A DNA stretch of 32,763 nt from contig UQXS01000003.1 of assembly GCA_900545125.1 (NCBI GenBank), positions 1 through 32,763 of the forward strand, given 5' to 3'. The notes under the pieces were generated by a model. It saw nothing but the letters and a program-made list of their open reading frames with translations. It made no database searches and was not told the DNA's origin. Shown in pieces: positions 1 to 5,850 of the stretch (positions are counted from its first letter, which is position 1; each line of letters opens with the position of its first letter). A program made the translations under genes and the position numbers. Source of the stretch: an uncultured Ruminococcus sp. (lineage in GTDB: Bacteria > Bacillota > Clostridia > Oscillospirales > Ruminococcaceae).

Positions 1-186
1 CAGAATCCCCAGTTCGGAACACAGCCGGGCAGAACACCGCAGATGCCGCAGAATCCCCAGTTCGGAACACAGCCGGGCAGAACACCGCAGATGCCGCAGA
101 ATCCCCAGTTCGGAACACAGCCGGGCAGAACACCGCAGATGCCGCAGAATCTCCAGTTCGGAGCACAGCCGGGCAGACCGCCGCAG
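1..186 (+). repeat. 48-bp tandem repeat inside the PASTA protein gene
   Basis: Copies lie at 1-42 (partial at the window edge), 43-90, 91-138 and 139-186. The first three are identical base for base, and the fourth carries a few substitutions. Each encodes a 16-residue unit beginning MPQNPQFG and ending GRTPQ. Identity at silent positions indicates recent duplication or gene conversion, and the copy number probably varies between strains. Confidence 0.93.
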
Positions 187-1215
187 AATAATATGTATGG
201 TATGCCGGCAGGTTACGCCGACCCAAGAATGCGTCAGGCAGCATCCGGATACGGCGGAAAAAGAAAAAAGAACAATACGGCAGTGATCGTGCTTATTGTT
301 ATTACAGTTCTGCTGATGCTGATTATTGGCGGAGTAGCTGCGTTTATGGTTCTTAATAATGATGACGATGATGACGATGGAGATTCAAGGCATAAAGGCG
401 TTGAAACCTCTTCGGAATACAGACATAATTCGGATACCGATGAGGATGATGATTACAGGGACAATGAAGACGATGATAAGAATGATGAAGATGATGACAG
501 TTCGGTATATGAAGAAACAACGCAGGTGACAACCGAAGAAAAAACAGAGCCTGTTACTACAGAACCGCCGACCGCTGCTCCCACTCAGAAGCTTATCACT
601 ACCCCCGATGTAAGAAATCAGGACGGTAATTCAGCCGCTGCAAAGCTGAAAGATATGGGATTTGTTGTTGAAATCGAGAATCAATACAGCAGCGAACCTG
701 CCGGCATTGTTATTGCTCAGAATGTTGCGGCAGGAACAAGCGTTACAGAGGGCACAAGAATTATAATTACTGTTTCTCAGGGAGAAAAGCCGGCGGAAGA
801 AGTTCCGGTTCCAGATGTTCGTGGAATGACAGAACAGCAGGCGTTCAATCTGCTGACGCAAAACGGATTCAATGTTATCAGTTCCATTACACAATACAGT
901 CCTTCAGTAGCATATGGCTGCGTTATAGATCAGAATATTGCTCCCGGAACGAAAACAAAAAAGGGCACATCCGTTCAACTGACGGTTTCACTTGGTTCTA
1001 AATACAGCGGCGGTGATTGGTACGGCATAGTTATTACTAAGGAAACAGAACTTAATGTCAGAAAGGGTCCCGGCAAGCAGTTTGAGGTGATTGGTACAGT
1101 TCCCAAGGACGGTTATGTGGAGATAGTTTCGCAAAACGGTGACTGGTATGAAATAGTATTCAAGAACGAATACGGTTACGTTCACAAGGATTACATTCAG
1201 CTTATGAGCTGGTGA
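1..1215 (+). CDS. Membrane protein with repeat region, two PASTA domains and SH3 domain (5' truncated)
   Basis: The reading frame is open from the first base, so the gene starts upstream of the window. Counting from window codon 1, it encodes about three and a half copies of a 16-residue Pro/Gln/Gly-rich repeat (codons 1-62), a basic stretch, one transmembrane helix (about 93-119), then a long Asp/Glu/Ser/Thr-rich segment. Two PASTA domains follow (about 202-265 and 269-334, each with a P-D-V-R start), then a bacterial SH3 domain at the C-terminus containing LNVRKGPG. PASTA domains bind muropeptides or beta-lactams and SH3 domains bind the cell wall, so the C-terminal part probably lies outside the membrane and senses or binds peptidoglycan. 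The N-terminus is missing; it could be a zinc ribbon or another cytoplasmic domain. No kinase domain is visible, so calling it a PrkC-type kinase is not supported. Confidence 0.85.
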   Translation, partial: QNPQFGTQPGRTPQMPQNPQFGTQPGRTPQMPQNPQFGTQPGRTPQMPQNLQFGAQPGRPPQNNMYGMPAGYADPRMRQAASGYGGKRKKNNTAVIVLIVITVLLMLIIGGVAAFMVLNNDDDDDDGDSRHKGVETSSEYRHNSDTDEDDDYRDNEDDDKNDEDDDSSVYEETTQVTTEEKTEPVTTEPPTAAPTQKLITTPDVRNQDGNSAAAKLKDMGFVVEIENQYSSEPAGIVIAQNVAAGTSVTEGTRIIITVSQGEKPAEEVPVPDVRGMTEQQAFNLLTQNGFNVISSITQYSPSVAYGCVIDQNIAPGTKTKKGTSVQLTVSLGSKYSGGDWYGIVITKETELNVRKGPGKQFEVIGTVPKDGYVEIVSQNGDWYEIVFKNEYGYVHKDYIQLMSW

Positions 1216-1224
1216 CAGCAGAGA

Positions 1225-1246
1225 GGGGAGAGTGAATGCTCTCCCC
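1225..1246 (+). terminator. Hairpin after the PASTA protein gene
   Basis: GGGGAGAG (1225-1232) pairs with CTCTCCCC (1239-1246), starting about ten bases after the stop codon. It is followed by A-rich rather than T-rich sequence, so it is not a textbook intrinsic terminator in this direction. The next hairpin (1255-1285) may help. Confidence 0.5.
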
Positions 1247-1254
1247 AAAAGAAA

Positions 1255-1285
1255 AAATACGTTCCGGTAAAACCAGAACGTATTT
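1255..1285 (-). terminator. Intrinsic terminator of tRNA-Leu
   Basis: AAATACGTTC (1255-1264) pairs with GAACGTATTT (1276-1285). Read on the minus strand, the stem comes just after the tRNA 3' end and runs into a T-rich tract (plus-strand A-run 1247-1257), as expected of an intrinsic terminator. Confidence 0.8.
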
Positions 1286-1289
1286 ATGT

Positions 1290-1376
1290 TGGTGCCGGTG
1301 ACCGGGGTCGAACCGGTACGGTATTGCTACCATCGGATTTTGAGTCCGACACGTCTGCCAATTCCATCACACCGGC
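1290..1376 (-). tRNA. tRNA-Leu (anticodon CAA)
   Basis: On the minus strand the acceptor stem GCCGGTG pairs with CACCGGC, followed by discriminator A and an encoded CCA. The anticodon stem TCGGA/TCCGA encloses loop CTCAAAA, giving anticodon CAA, which reads UUG leucine codons. A long variable arm and the GGTTCGA T-loop are present; the length of 87 nt fits a class II tRNA. Confidence 0.95.
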
Positions 1377-1390
1377 GCATCAACATTTTT

Positions 1391-1420
1391 ATTATACCAT
1401 ATATAATATAGAAATGTCAA
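1391..1420 (-). promoter_or_regulatory. Promoter of tRNA-Leu
   Basis: On the minus strand, TTGACA (complement of 1415-1420) and TATAAT (complement of 1391-1396) are 18 bp apart and end just before the tRNA. Both hexamers match the vegetative sigma consensus exactly. Confidence 0.85.
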
Positions 1421-1484
1421 TACTTTTTTAGGTGATTTCAAAAAATGTTTTGTGATTGCTTTTATCAGGAAGGAGAAATGTCAG

Positions 1485-1943
1485 TTGGCTAAGTCAAAAA
1501 GTGATAAGGAACTTGAAAAAATTTATCATGAACTTCGTGAAATGAACGATGATATAGGCAGGAACAGCGAGAACAATGATCTTCTCAACTTTTTTGTGGG
1601 ACTTCTGATGCTGGCAGGAGGTCTTTTTATGATCTTCAATAATCTGTCGGTAACGAGCAGCTGGGGAATGGGCGGATATTTTTTCCGCATAGGTTCATTC
1701 GGAATGCCCAACGGATTGGTAATGTTTCCCATTATAGTGGGAGTGGGGATGCTTTTCCTCATGAAACGCAAGATATTCGGCTGGGTCGTAGTTGCTGTCG
1801 GTATTGTCATTGTACTGCTGAGCGTTCTTTTGTCAACGCAGATACATTGGCGCAGTACGTCGGCTTATGTGTTTATAATAATGTTCGGATTGACAGCCGC
1901 CGGTGCAGGTCTGGTTTTAAGGGAACTGTTCAGGAAAAAATAA
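1485..1943 (+). CDS. Small four-helix membrane protein, function unknown
   Basis: About 152 residues. The start chosen is TTG at 1485, because AGGAAGGAG (1467-1475) lies 9 nt before it. A GTG at 1452 would give an 11-residue extension but would put that ribosome binding site inside the coding region. The N-terminus is charged and predicted helical (K-E-L-E-K-I-Y-H-E-L). It is followed by about four hydrophobic segments: LLNFFVGLLMLAGGLFMIF, GLVMFPIIVGVGMLFLM, a VVVAVGIVIVLL stretch and a final one before the C-terminal ELFRKK. This predicts an integral membrane protein with a cytoplasmic N-terminus. I do not recognise the family. The gene stands alone between the tRNA and a strong terminator. 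Confidence 0.7.
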   Translation: MAKSKSDKELEKIYHELREMNDDIGRNSENNDLLNFFVGLLMLAGGLFMIFNNLSVTSSWGMGGYFFRIGSFGMPNGLVMFPIIVGVGMLFLMKRKIFGWVVVAVGIVIVLLSVLLSTQIHWRSTSAYVFIIMFGLTAAGAGLVLRELFRKK

Positions 1944-1984
1944 GAGCAATAAAAAATCTCCCATAAGTTTGATACTTATAGTTT

Positions 1985-2022
1985 AAGCCCCGAAGCAATT
2001 ATTGATCGCTGTTTCGGGGCTT
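1985..2022 (+). terminator. Intrinsic terminator
   Basis: AAGCCCCGAA (1985-1994) pairs with TTCGGGGCTT (2013-2022), followed by ATTGTT. It follows the membrane protein gene that ends at 1943. Confidence 0.8.
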
Positions 2023-2028
2023 ATTGTT

Positions 2029-2066
2029 AAGGCAACACCGCACAATGATTGTGTGGTGTTGCCTTA
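2029..2066. repeat. Near-perfect 17-bp inverted repeat of the AAGGCAACACCGC family
   Basis: AAGGCAACACCGCACAA is followed within a few bases by TTGTGTGGTGTTGCCTT. The arms pair fully apart from one G-T wobble. The element sits between two converging genes and directly follows a separate terminator. Related sequence occurs near 6738-6775 and, in a short form, near 21105. It may be a dispersed palindromic element (MITE or REP-like) or a second terminator. Confidence 0.8.
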
Positions 2067-2090
2067 ATGAAATTTTTCATGACGCCCATT

Positions 2091-2717
2091 TTAAGTAGAA
2101 CTTGATTTTTCCTTGTGTAATATTTTTTTCTGCCAAGACATTTTACCGCACTTTGGACAACGCATATACCTTGTTCTATTCATATGCATAGACATGAATA
2201 CACTGCTGTATTTGGGAATATGTCTGTGTCCGCACTTTTGGCATTCATAGTATCCTGCTTTTTGCTCGATTTTTAATGCAAAAGGTGTTGCAGCAAGTAG
2301 GGGGATAATGCCTGAAATAAAAATAATGTTTTTCATCCATTCCTCCAATGGCATTACAGTTACCACGATCAAAGCAGCAACTAATGGAATCAAACTTACA
2401 ATTCCCAGGACGATTTCTGTTGTCAGCAATCTTTTATCCGCCTGTTCCTTTTGCTTAATCATTTCAATTAAGTTGTTTTCTAATTCTCTGTTGTAGTTAT
2501 CCATTGTAACGACCTCCCCGGATAGTAAATCATTAACGGTGATTTTGAGAATATCACACAGTTCGAGCATAATGGATGAATCAGGCATTGATCTTCCCGT
2601 TTCCCATTTTGATACTGCTCTATCGGTGATGTTCAGTTTTTCTGCCAACTTCATTTGTGTCAAGTTGGATTTTTTTCTTTGCTCAGCAATGAATTTTCCA
2701 ATTTTCACTTGGTTCAT
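2091..2717 (-). CDS. XRE-family regulator with two membrane helices and a zinc ribbon
   Basis: 208 residues. Residues 5-62 form a Cro/CI-type helix-turn-helix domain, with the typical LTQMKLAEKL and AVSKWETG recognition region. A linker (about 75-95) leads to two hydrophobic segments (about 101-121 and 131-148). The C-terminus carries Cys pairs C159-x2-C162 and C187-x2-C190, which look like a zinc ribbon. The family generally contains DNA-binding regulators; the membrane segments suggest a membrane-tethered regulator responding to envelope or ligand signals (inference). AAAGGAGG lies 7 nt before the ATG at 2717. The gene is AT-rich compared with the metabolic genes around it, which could reflect transfer. 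No partner gene is in the same transcript. Confidence 0.85.
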   Translation of the reverse strand: MNQVKIGKFIAEQRKKSNLTQMKLAEKLNITDRAVSKWETGRSMPDSSIMLELCDILKITVNDLLSGEVVTMDNYNRELENNLIEMIKQKEQADKRLLTTEIVLGIVSLIPLVAALIVVTVMPLEEWMKNIIFISGIIPLLAATPFALKIEQKAGYYECQKCGHRHIPKYSSVFMSMHMNRTRYMRCPKCGKMSWQKKILHKEKSSST

Positions 2718-2771
2718 AGTATGCCTCCTTTCGCTTCAAGTATAGACGATTTTGGTGACAAAGTACACGAA

Positions 2772-2804
2772 CTGATGGTTGAGTGGGGAGAAATCAACCA
2801 TCAG
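2772..2804. promoter_or_regulatory. Perfect 11-bp inverted repeat upstream of the XRE gene
   Basis: CTGATGGTTGA (2772-2782) and TCAACCATCAG (2794-2804) are exact inverse complements separated by 11 nt. The element lies 55 bp upstream of the start of the minus-strand XRE gene and lacks a clear T-tract, so an operator for that regulator is plausible. A second, smaller inverted repeat (AGAAC-AA-GTTCT) lies at 2840-2851. Confidence 0.5.
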
Positions 2805-2944
2805 TAGAGTATATTATAGATTAAATCGGTTATATTGTAAGAACAAGTTCTAAATAGAAATGCCATGGCACTTTTGACTGAAAATCATAAATGCTATGGC
2901 AAAATCTTTTTTATGAGTGTCCGCTTTAAGCGGCGGGGATATAA

Positions 2945-4213
2945 TCAATCCAATGCGGCAAAAGCATTTTTAAGATCGTCAAGGATATCATTGATGTTTT
3001 CAAGACCTACAGAAAGACGGATCATTCCGCCGTTTATGCCGGCTGCCACGAGCTGTTCATCAGTGAGCTGACGGTGAGTAGCGCTTGCAGGATGAAGAAC
3101 ACAGGTGCGGATATCGGCAACATGAACTTCATTGGAGGCAAGTTTAAGGGAATCCATAAACTTAACGGCTGTATTTCTTCCGCCCTTGATAACAAAGGAA
3201 ATTACGCCGCTGCATCCCATCGGAAGATATTTTTCAGCCAGAGCATGATATTTATTGCTTTTAAGACCGGGATAATTTACCGATTCCACTTTGTCGTTGG
3301 CTTCGAGGTATTCTGAAACGATCTTAGCATTTTCGCAGTATTGCTTCATACGGATAGCAAGAGTTTCAAGACCGAGATTCAGATAGAAAGCAGACTGAGC
3401 TGAAGGATAGCAGCCGAAATCTCTCATAAGCTGCATTCTTGCCTTTACAATATAAGCGGCTTTTCCGTATGACTTGGTGTAGACAATGCCGTGGTAGCTT
3501 TCGTCAGGCTCTGTGAATTCAGGGAATTTGCCGTTTGCCCAGTTGAATGTTCCGGCATCAACGATAACTCCGCCTACCTGAACAGCATGACCGTCCATAT
3601 ATTTTGAAGTGGAATGGATAACGATATCTGCGCCGTGCTCGATAGGACGGCAGAGGATAGGAGTAGGGAAAGTATTATCAACGATAAGGGGAACATCATT
3701 CTCGTGAGCAATTTTTGCAAATTTTTCGATATCAAACACAGTCAGAGCAGGATTGGCGATAGTCTCGCCGAAAACAGCCTTTGTATTTGGCTTGAAAGCA
3801 GCTCTTATCTCTTCTTCAGAGGCATCCGGATCAACGAAAATGCATTCAATTCCGAGCTTTTTGAACGTAACAGCAAAGAGATTTATAGTTCCGCCGTAAA
3901 TTGTAGTTGTGGAAATAAAGCTGTCTCCTGCCTGGAGGATGTTCAGCAGAGAGCAGAGAGAAGCCGCCTGTCCGCTGGATGTACACATAGCGCCGATACC
4001 GCCCTCAAGAGCTGCTATTTTTTCCTCAACAGCCATTACAGTAGGATTTTCAAAGCGTGAATAGATAAGGCTTTTGGTCGGATCGTCAAAAACGGCAGCC
4101 ACATCGTCGGTAGAATCGTATACATACGTGGTGCTCTGTACGATAGGCACTACTCTTGGCTCGGTATTTTTGGGCGTATAGCCTGCGTGTAGGCATTTTG
4201 TTTCGATATTCAT
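2945..4213 (-). CDS. metY: O-acetylhomoserine sulfhydrylase (aminocarboxypropyltransferase)
   Basis: 422 residues, the normal length for the family. This PLP enzyme of the Cys/Met metabolism class makes L-homocysteine from O-acetyl-L-homoserine and sulfide, and is cytoplasmic. Visible marks are the N-terminal TKCLHAGY and QSTTY, YSRFENPT, the PLP-face SSGQAA (79-84), the D-N-T-F segment (179-182) and the PLP lysine K204 in HSTSKYMDGH. The long insertion after the lysine and the full length favour MetY over MetB or MetC. AAAGGAG lies 9 nt before the ATG. It begins 34 bp after the end of the upstream HD gene on the same strand, so the two are probably co-transcribed. No SAM riboswitch is visible upstream. 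Confidence 0.93.
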   Translation of the reverse strand: MNIETKCLHAGYTPKNTEPRVVPIVQSTTYVYDSTDDVAAVFDDPTKSLIYSRFENPTVMAVEEKIAALEGGIGAMCTSSGQAASLCSLLNILQAGDSFISTTTIYGGTINLFAVTFKKLGIECIFVDPDASEEEIRAAFKPNTKAVFGETIANPALTVFDIEKFAKIAHENDVPLIVDNTFPTPILCRPIEHGADIVIHSTSKYMDGHAVQVGGVIVDAGTFNWANGKFPEFTEPDESYHGIVYTKSYGKAAYIVKARMQLMRDFGCYPSAQSAFYLNLGLETLAIRMKQYCENAKIVSEYLEANDKVESVNYPGLKSNKYHALAEKYLPMGCSGVISFVIKGGRNTAVKFMDSLKLASNEVHVADIRTCVLHPASATHRQLTDEQLVAAGINGGMIRLSVGLENINDILDDLKNAFAALD

Positions 4214-4247
4214 GGTATTTTTCTCCTTTGCTGTGATAAGTCTTTTA

Positions 4248-4742
4248 TTATGACAGTACAGTCTTTATTCTGGGAATGCAGAATTCAAGAACCGCACAGT
4301 ATTTATCGGTAAGTGTGATGATATAGCTTTCCTTGTATTTCGGAAAGGAACGGGTCATGGGCCACATATGCTTTTCGATCATATCACGTTCCAGATCGGA
4401 TATATCGGTCAGATATGCGGCGTTTTCTGCGGCAAGACGTGCGTGCATGGAACTGTGTGAAAGCTGTCCTTTGATCTTATTTTTGTTATATTTTTTACGA
4501 TCGTAGTAAAAAAGATCATGGAGCAGACCGGCTCTTGCGGCGGCACGGGCATCAAGATGCAGCTTTTTGCAGATTAGATACGTATAATACGAAACGTTCA
4601 GACAATGCTGAAAGCGTGTCGTCGAGATATGATGTGTTATTTCCTTGAGTTTGTCAAGTTCACTGCTGTTAATAATATCACTGACGTTGCTGTAGTAGCT
4701 GTCAGAAGAAAGTTCTTTTTTTGAGCATATAGCTTTAAGCAT
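4248..4742 (-). CDS. HD-domain hydrolase
   Basis: 164 residues from the ATG at 4742. The frame stays open for a further 88 codons upstream, but that stretch crosses the promoter and terminator and has no ribosome binding site, so it is rejected. AAGGCAGG, 6 nt before the ATG, is a modest site. HD-superfamily metal ligands are visible as H46, H75-D76 (LLHDLFYYD) and further His residues in the SHSSMHARLAAENA segment. The family contains metal-dependent phosphohydrolases acting on nucleotides; the substrate is unknown. It lies directly upstream of metY and shares its promoter, but a role in sulfur metabolism is not implied by the sequence. Confidence 0.8.
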   Translation of the reverse strand: MLKAICSKKELSSDSYYSNVSDIINSSELDKLKEITHHISTTRFQHCLNVSYYTYLICKKLHLDARAAARAGLLHDLFYYDRKKYNKNKIKGQLSHSSMHARLAAENAAYLTDISDLERDMIEKHMWPMTRSFPKYKESYIITLTDKYCAVLEFCIPRIKTVLS

Positions 4743-4779
4743 ATAAAAACCTGCCTTATCAAAGTTATAGAACATTATT

Positions 4780-4808
4780 ATTATATAACACTTTGCAAAA
4801 AAAATCAA
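4780..4808 (-). promoter_or_regulatory. Promoter for the HD-metY pair
   Basis: On the minus strand, TTGATT (complement of 4803-4808) and TATAAT (complement of 4780-4785) are 17 bp apart, placing the start site near 4773, about 30 nt before the HD gene start. Confidence 0.75.
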
Positions 4809-4859
4809 TAGGAAAATCAATTTTACAATATTTTTAACATTTATCGTTACAAAAAAGCA

Positions 4860-4885
4860 TCCCAGAAAGGATGCCTTTTTGCTTA
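4860..4885. terminator. Bidirectional terminator at the end of the XRE cassette
   Basis: GCATCC and GGATGC enclose a short loop. The stem is followed by CTTTTT on the plus strand and TTTTTT on the minus strand. On the minus strand it terminates the small Cys/His gene ending at 4897 and insulates the HD-metY promoter just beyond. Confidence 0.8.
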
Positions 4886-4896
4886 ACATATCTGAT

Positions 4897-5070
4897 TTAT
4901 GCCTTTTCCCATCTCGGAGCATGAGTTTTTGCTCCGCTTGGATTACTCGGACATGGTCCCGGAACAACAGGTGTAGTGTACGGTGCTCCGCCGGTTGGAG
5001 TACCAAAACAACGACCTCCTGTTTTTCCGCACCATTGGCATCTTGCTATGTAATTTTCAGGCTTCTGCAT
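4897..5070 (-). CDS. 57-residue Cys/His small protein, putative zinc-binding
   Basis: Start ATG at 5070 with AAAGGAGG about 8 nt upstream; stop TAA at 4897-4899. The protein has C11-x2-C14 (CQWCGK), C21, a Gly/Pro/Thr-rich middle, then C40 in GPCPSNPSG followed by H50. The pattern Cys-x2-Cys, then Cys-Pro-x-Asn-Pro-x-Gly and a His about ten residues later, resembles small zinc-finger-like proteins seen in anaerobe accessory regions. The set C11, C14, C40 and H50 is the likely metal site (inference). No signal peptide is visible. It begins 16 bp after the end of the 109-residue gene upstream, so the two form one transcript. It could instead be a secreted or modified peptide, but it has no typical leader. 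Confidence 0.7.
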   Translation of the reverse strand: MQKPENYIARCQWCGKTGGRCFGTPTGGAPYTTPVVPGPCPSNPSGAKTHAPRWEKA

Positions 5071-5086
5071 TTTAAATTCCTCCTTT

Positions 5087-5416
5087 TTAGTCATAATATT
5101 TATGTTGTAAACGTTCAAGCTCTCTCTGGTATTCATCGCTGTCATTTGTGCAGCCAGTTTCCTGCTTGAATTTCAACATATCCGCATCCAGTTTCCATTG
5201 AGTTGTTTGAGAAACAGTATTGTTCCTATTTTCCTTAAATTTACAATATTCCTCTACGTCAATTTCTCCATTTTGAAATTTCTTATCCATTGTTTTGTCT
5301 GCCGTATCGAGCATTTTAGCAATAGTTCCTTTTGTTTTCGTTCGGCTGTCTTCATCTTTGACCGCATTAAATCCCAGAGCGCCTAAAGCTGCCATTCCTA
5401 AAATTTCCAACAACAT
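5087..5416 (-). CDS. 109-residue protein with hydrophobic N-terminus, function unknown
   Basis: Start ATG at 5416, with GGGAGG 7 nt before it; a 15-codon extension upstream would run through the promoter region and is rejected. The N-terminus MLLEILGMAALGALGFNA is hydrophobic and could be a membrane anchor. The rest is charged and helical, including a motif D-K-K-F-Q-N-G-E-I-D-V-E-E-Y-C, similar in style to SHOCT segments (short oligomerisation helices). The C-terminus is again charged (YQRELERLQHKYYD). I do not recognise the family. It is the first gene of the minus-strand arm of the divergent XRE cassette. AT-rich composition suggests an accessory origin. Confidence 0.7.
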   Translation of the reverse strand: MLLEILGMAALGALGFNAVKDEDSRTKTKGTIAKMLDTADKTMDKKFQNGEIDVEEYCKFKENRNNTVSQTTQWKLDADMLKFKQETGCTNDSDEYQRELERLQHKYYD

Positions 5417-5437
5417 AACATAACCTCCCGTGATTTT

Positions 5438-5465
5438 AATATTGCACTTATATAGGTGCAATATT
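5438..5465. promoter_or_regulatory. Operator-like inverted repeat 1
   Basis: AATATTGCAC (5438-5447) and GTGCAATATT (5456-5465) are a perfect 10-bp inverted repeat with an 8-nt spacer TTATATAG. It covers the predicted start site of the minus-strand promoter. The core TGCAC-N8-GTGCA matches the second repeat at 5502-5519. Confidence 0.75.
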
Positions 5466-5494
5466 ATTATAAAACAAATTTATAATAAAGTCAA
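5466..5494 (-). promoter_or_regulatory. Promoter for the two small minus-strand genes
   Basis: On the minus strand, TTGACT (complement of 5489-5494) and TATAAT (complement of 5466-5471) have a 17-bp spacer; the start site should fall near 5459, inside inverted repeat 1. A plus-strand TATAAT at 5481-5486, with a weak -35 region near 5458, could serve the divergent XRE gene. Confidence 0.75.
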
Positions 5495-5501
5495 TAGATT
5501 T

Positions 5502-5519
5502 TGCACTTATAAGGGTGCA
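5502..5519. promoter_or_regulatory. Operator-like inverted repeat 2
   Basis: TGCAC (5502-5506) and GTGCA (5515-5519) with 8-nt spacer TTATAAGG. It has the same arms and spacer length as repeat 1, and its centre is 59 bp from the centre of repeat 1. It lies just downstream of the likely XRE start site and just upstream of the -35 box of the minus-strand promoter. Confidence 0.75.
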
Positions 5520-5546
5520 GAAAATTTGAAGGAGGATTTGTGCAGA

Positions 5547-5774
5547 ATGGACAAAAGTGTTGAAACCAAAATCGGTAATAATGTGAGAAATTTAAGAGAA
5601 AAAAGTGGAACAACACAAGAACAACTTGCTGCTAAACTTCAGGTCAACGGATGCGATATTACGAGAAGTGCAGTTGCAAAAATAGAAGTTGGACAGCGTC
5701 ATCTCTATCCCGATGAGATAATTCTTATAAAAAAGATTCTGAACGTAAGCTATGATGACATTTTTAAAATATAA
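5547..5774 (+). CDS. Small XRE-family transcriptional regulator
   Basis: 75 residues, essentially a single Cro/CI helix-turn-helix domain: IGNNVRNLREKSGTTQEQLAAKL, then a recognition helix region ITRSAVAKIEVGQRHLYPDE and a final helix ending DDIFKI. The start is ATG 5547, with GGAGG 11 nt upstream; an in-frame TTG at 5538 lies too close to the site. The gene is transcribed divergently from the two small minus-strand genes, and two identical-core inverted repeats lie in the shared control region. By analogy with other divergent XRE systems it probably represses one or both arms (inference). The 3' end runs directly into a bidirectional terminator. Confidence 0.88.
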   Translation: MDKSVETKIGNNVRNLREKSGTTQEQLAAKLQVNGCDITRSAVAKIEVGQRHLYPDEIILIKKILNVSYDDIFKI

Positions 5775-5817
5775 AAACCGCCGTAACCATTATCGAATCA
5801 ATGGTTACGGCGGTTTT
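5774..5817. terminator. Strong bidirectional terminator between the XRE gene and fba
   Basis: AACCGCCGTAACCATT (5776-5791) and AATGGTTACGGCGGTT (5800-5815) form a perfect 16-bp stem flanked by A-run and T-run. It serves the convergent XRE and aldolase genes. Confidence 0.92.
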
Positions 5818-5850
5818 ATTTCTTATTGTATCTTTAAATGTTTTATGAAA

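Noticed and set aside
1..186. Tandem direct repeats as a possible CRISPR array
   Set aside because: Units are contiguous without spacers, are multiples of 3 and are in frame with a long coding region; they are protein repeats.
1452..1484. GTG 1452 as start of the small membrane protein
   Set aside because: The strong AGGAAGGAG lies after this codon and 9 nt before TTG 1485, so the downstream start is favoured.
2840..2870. Palindromes AGAAC-AA-GTTCT and TGCCATGGCA as mobile-element ends
   Set aside because: Short, unrelated to each other, and no transposase or target duplication nearby; at most operator or terminator parts.
2865..3071. 68-residue plus-strand frame overlapping the end of metY
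   Set aside because: No ribosome site, antisense to a well-defined enzyme gene, and composition not protein-like.
4214..4247. Possible SAM or T-box riboswitch before metY
   Set aside because: The gap to the upstream HD gene is only 34 bp and shows no conserved riboswitch core.
4743..5006. N-terminal extension of the HD protein upstream of metY
   Set aside because: The extended frame crosses a consensus promoter and a bidirectional terminator and overlaps the Cys/His gene; it has no ribosome binding site.
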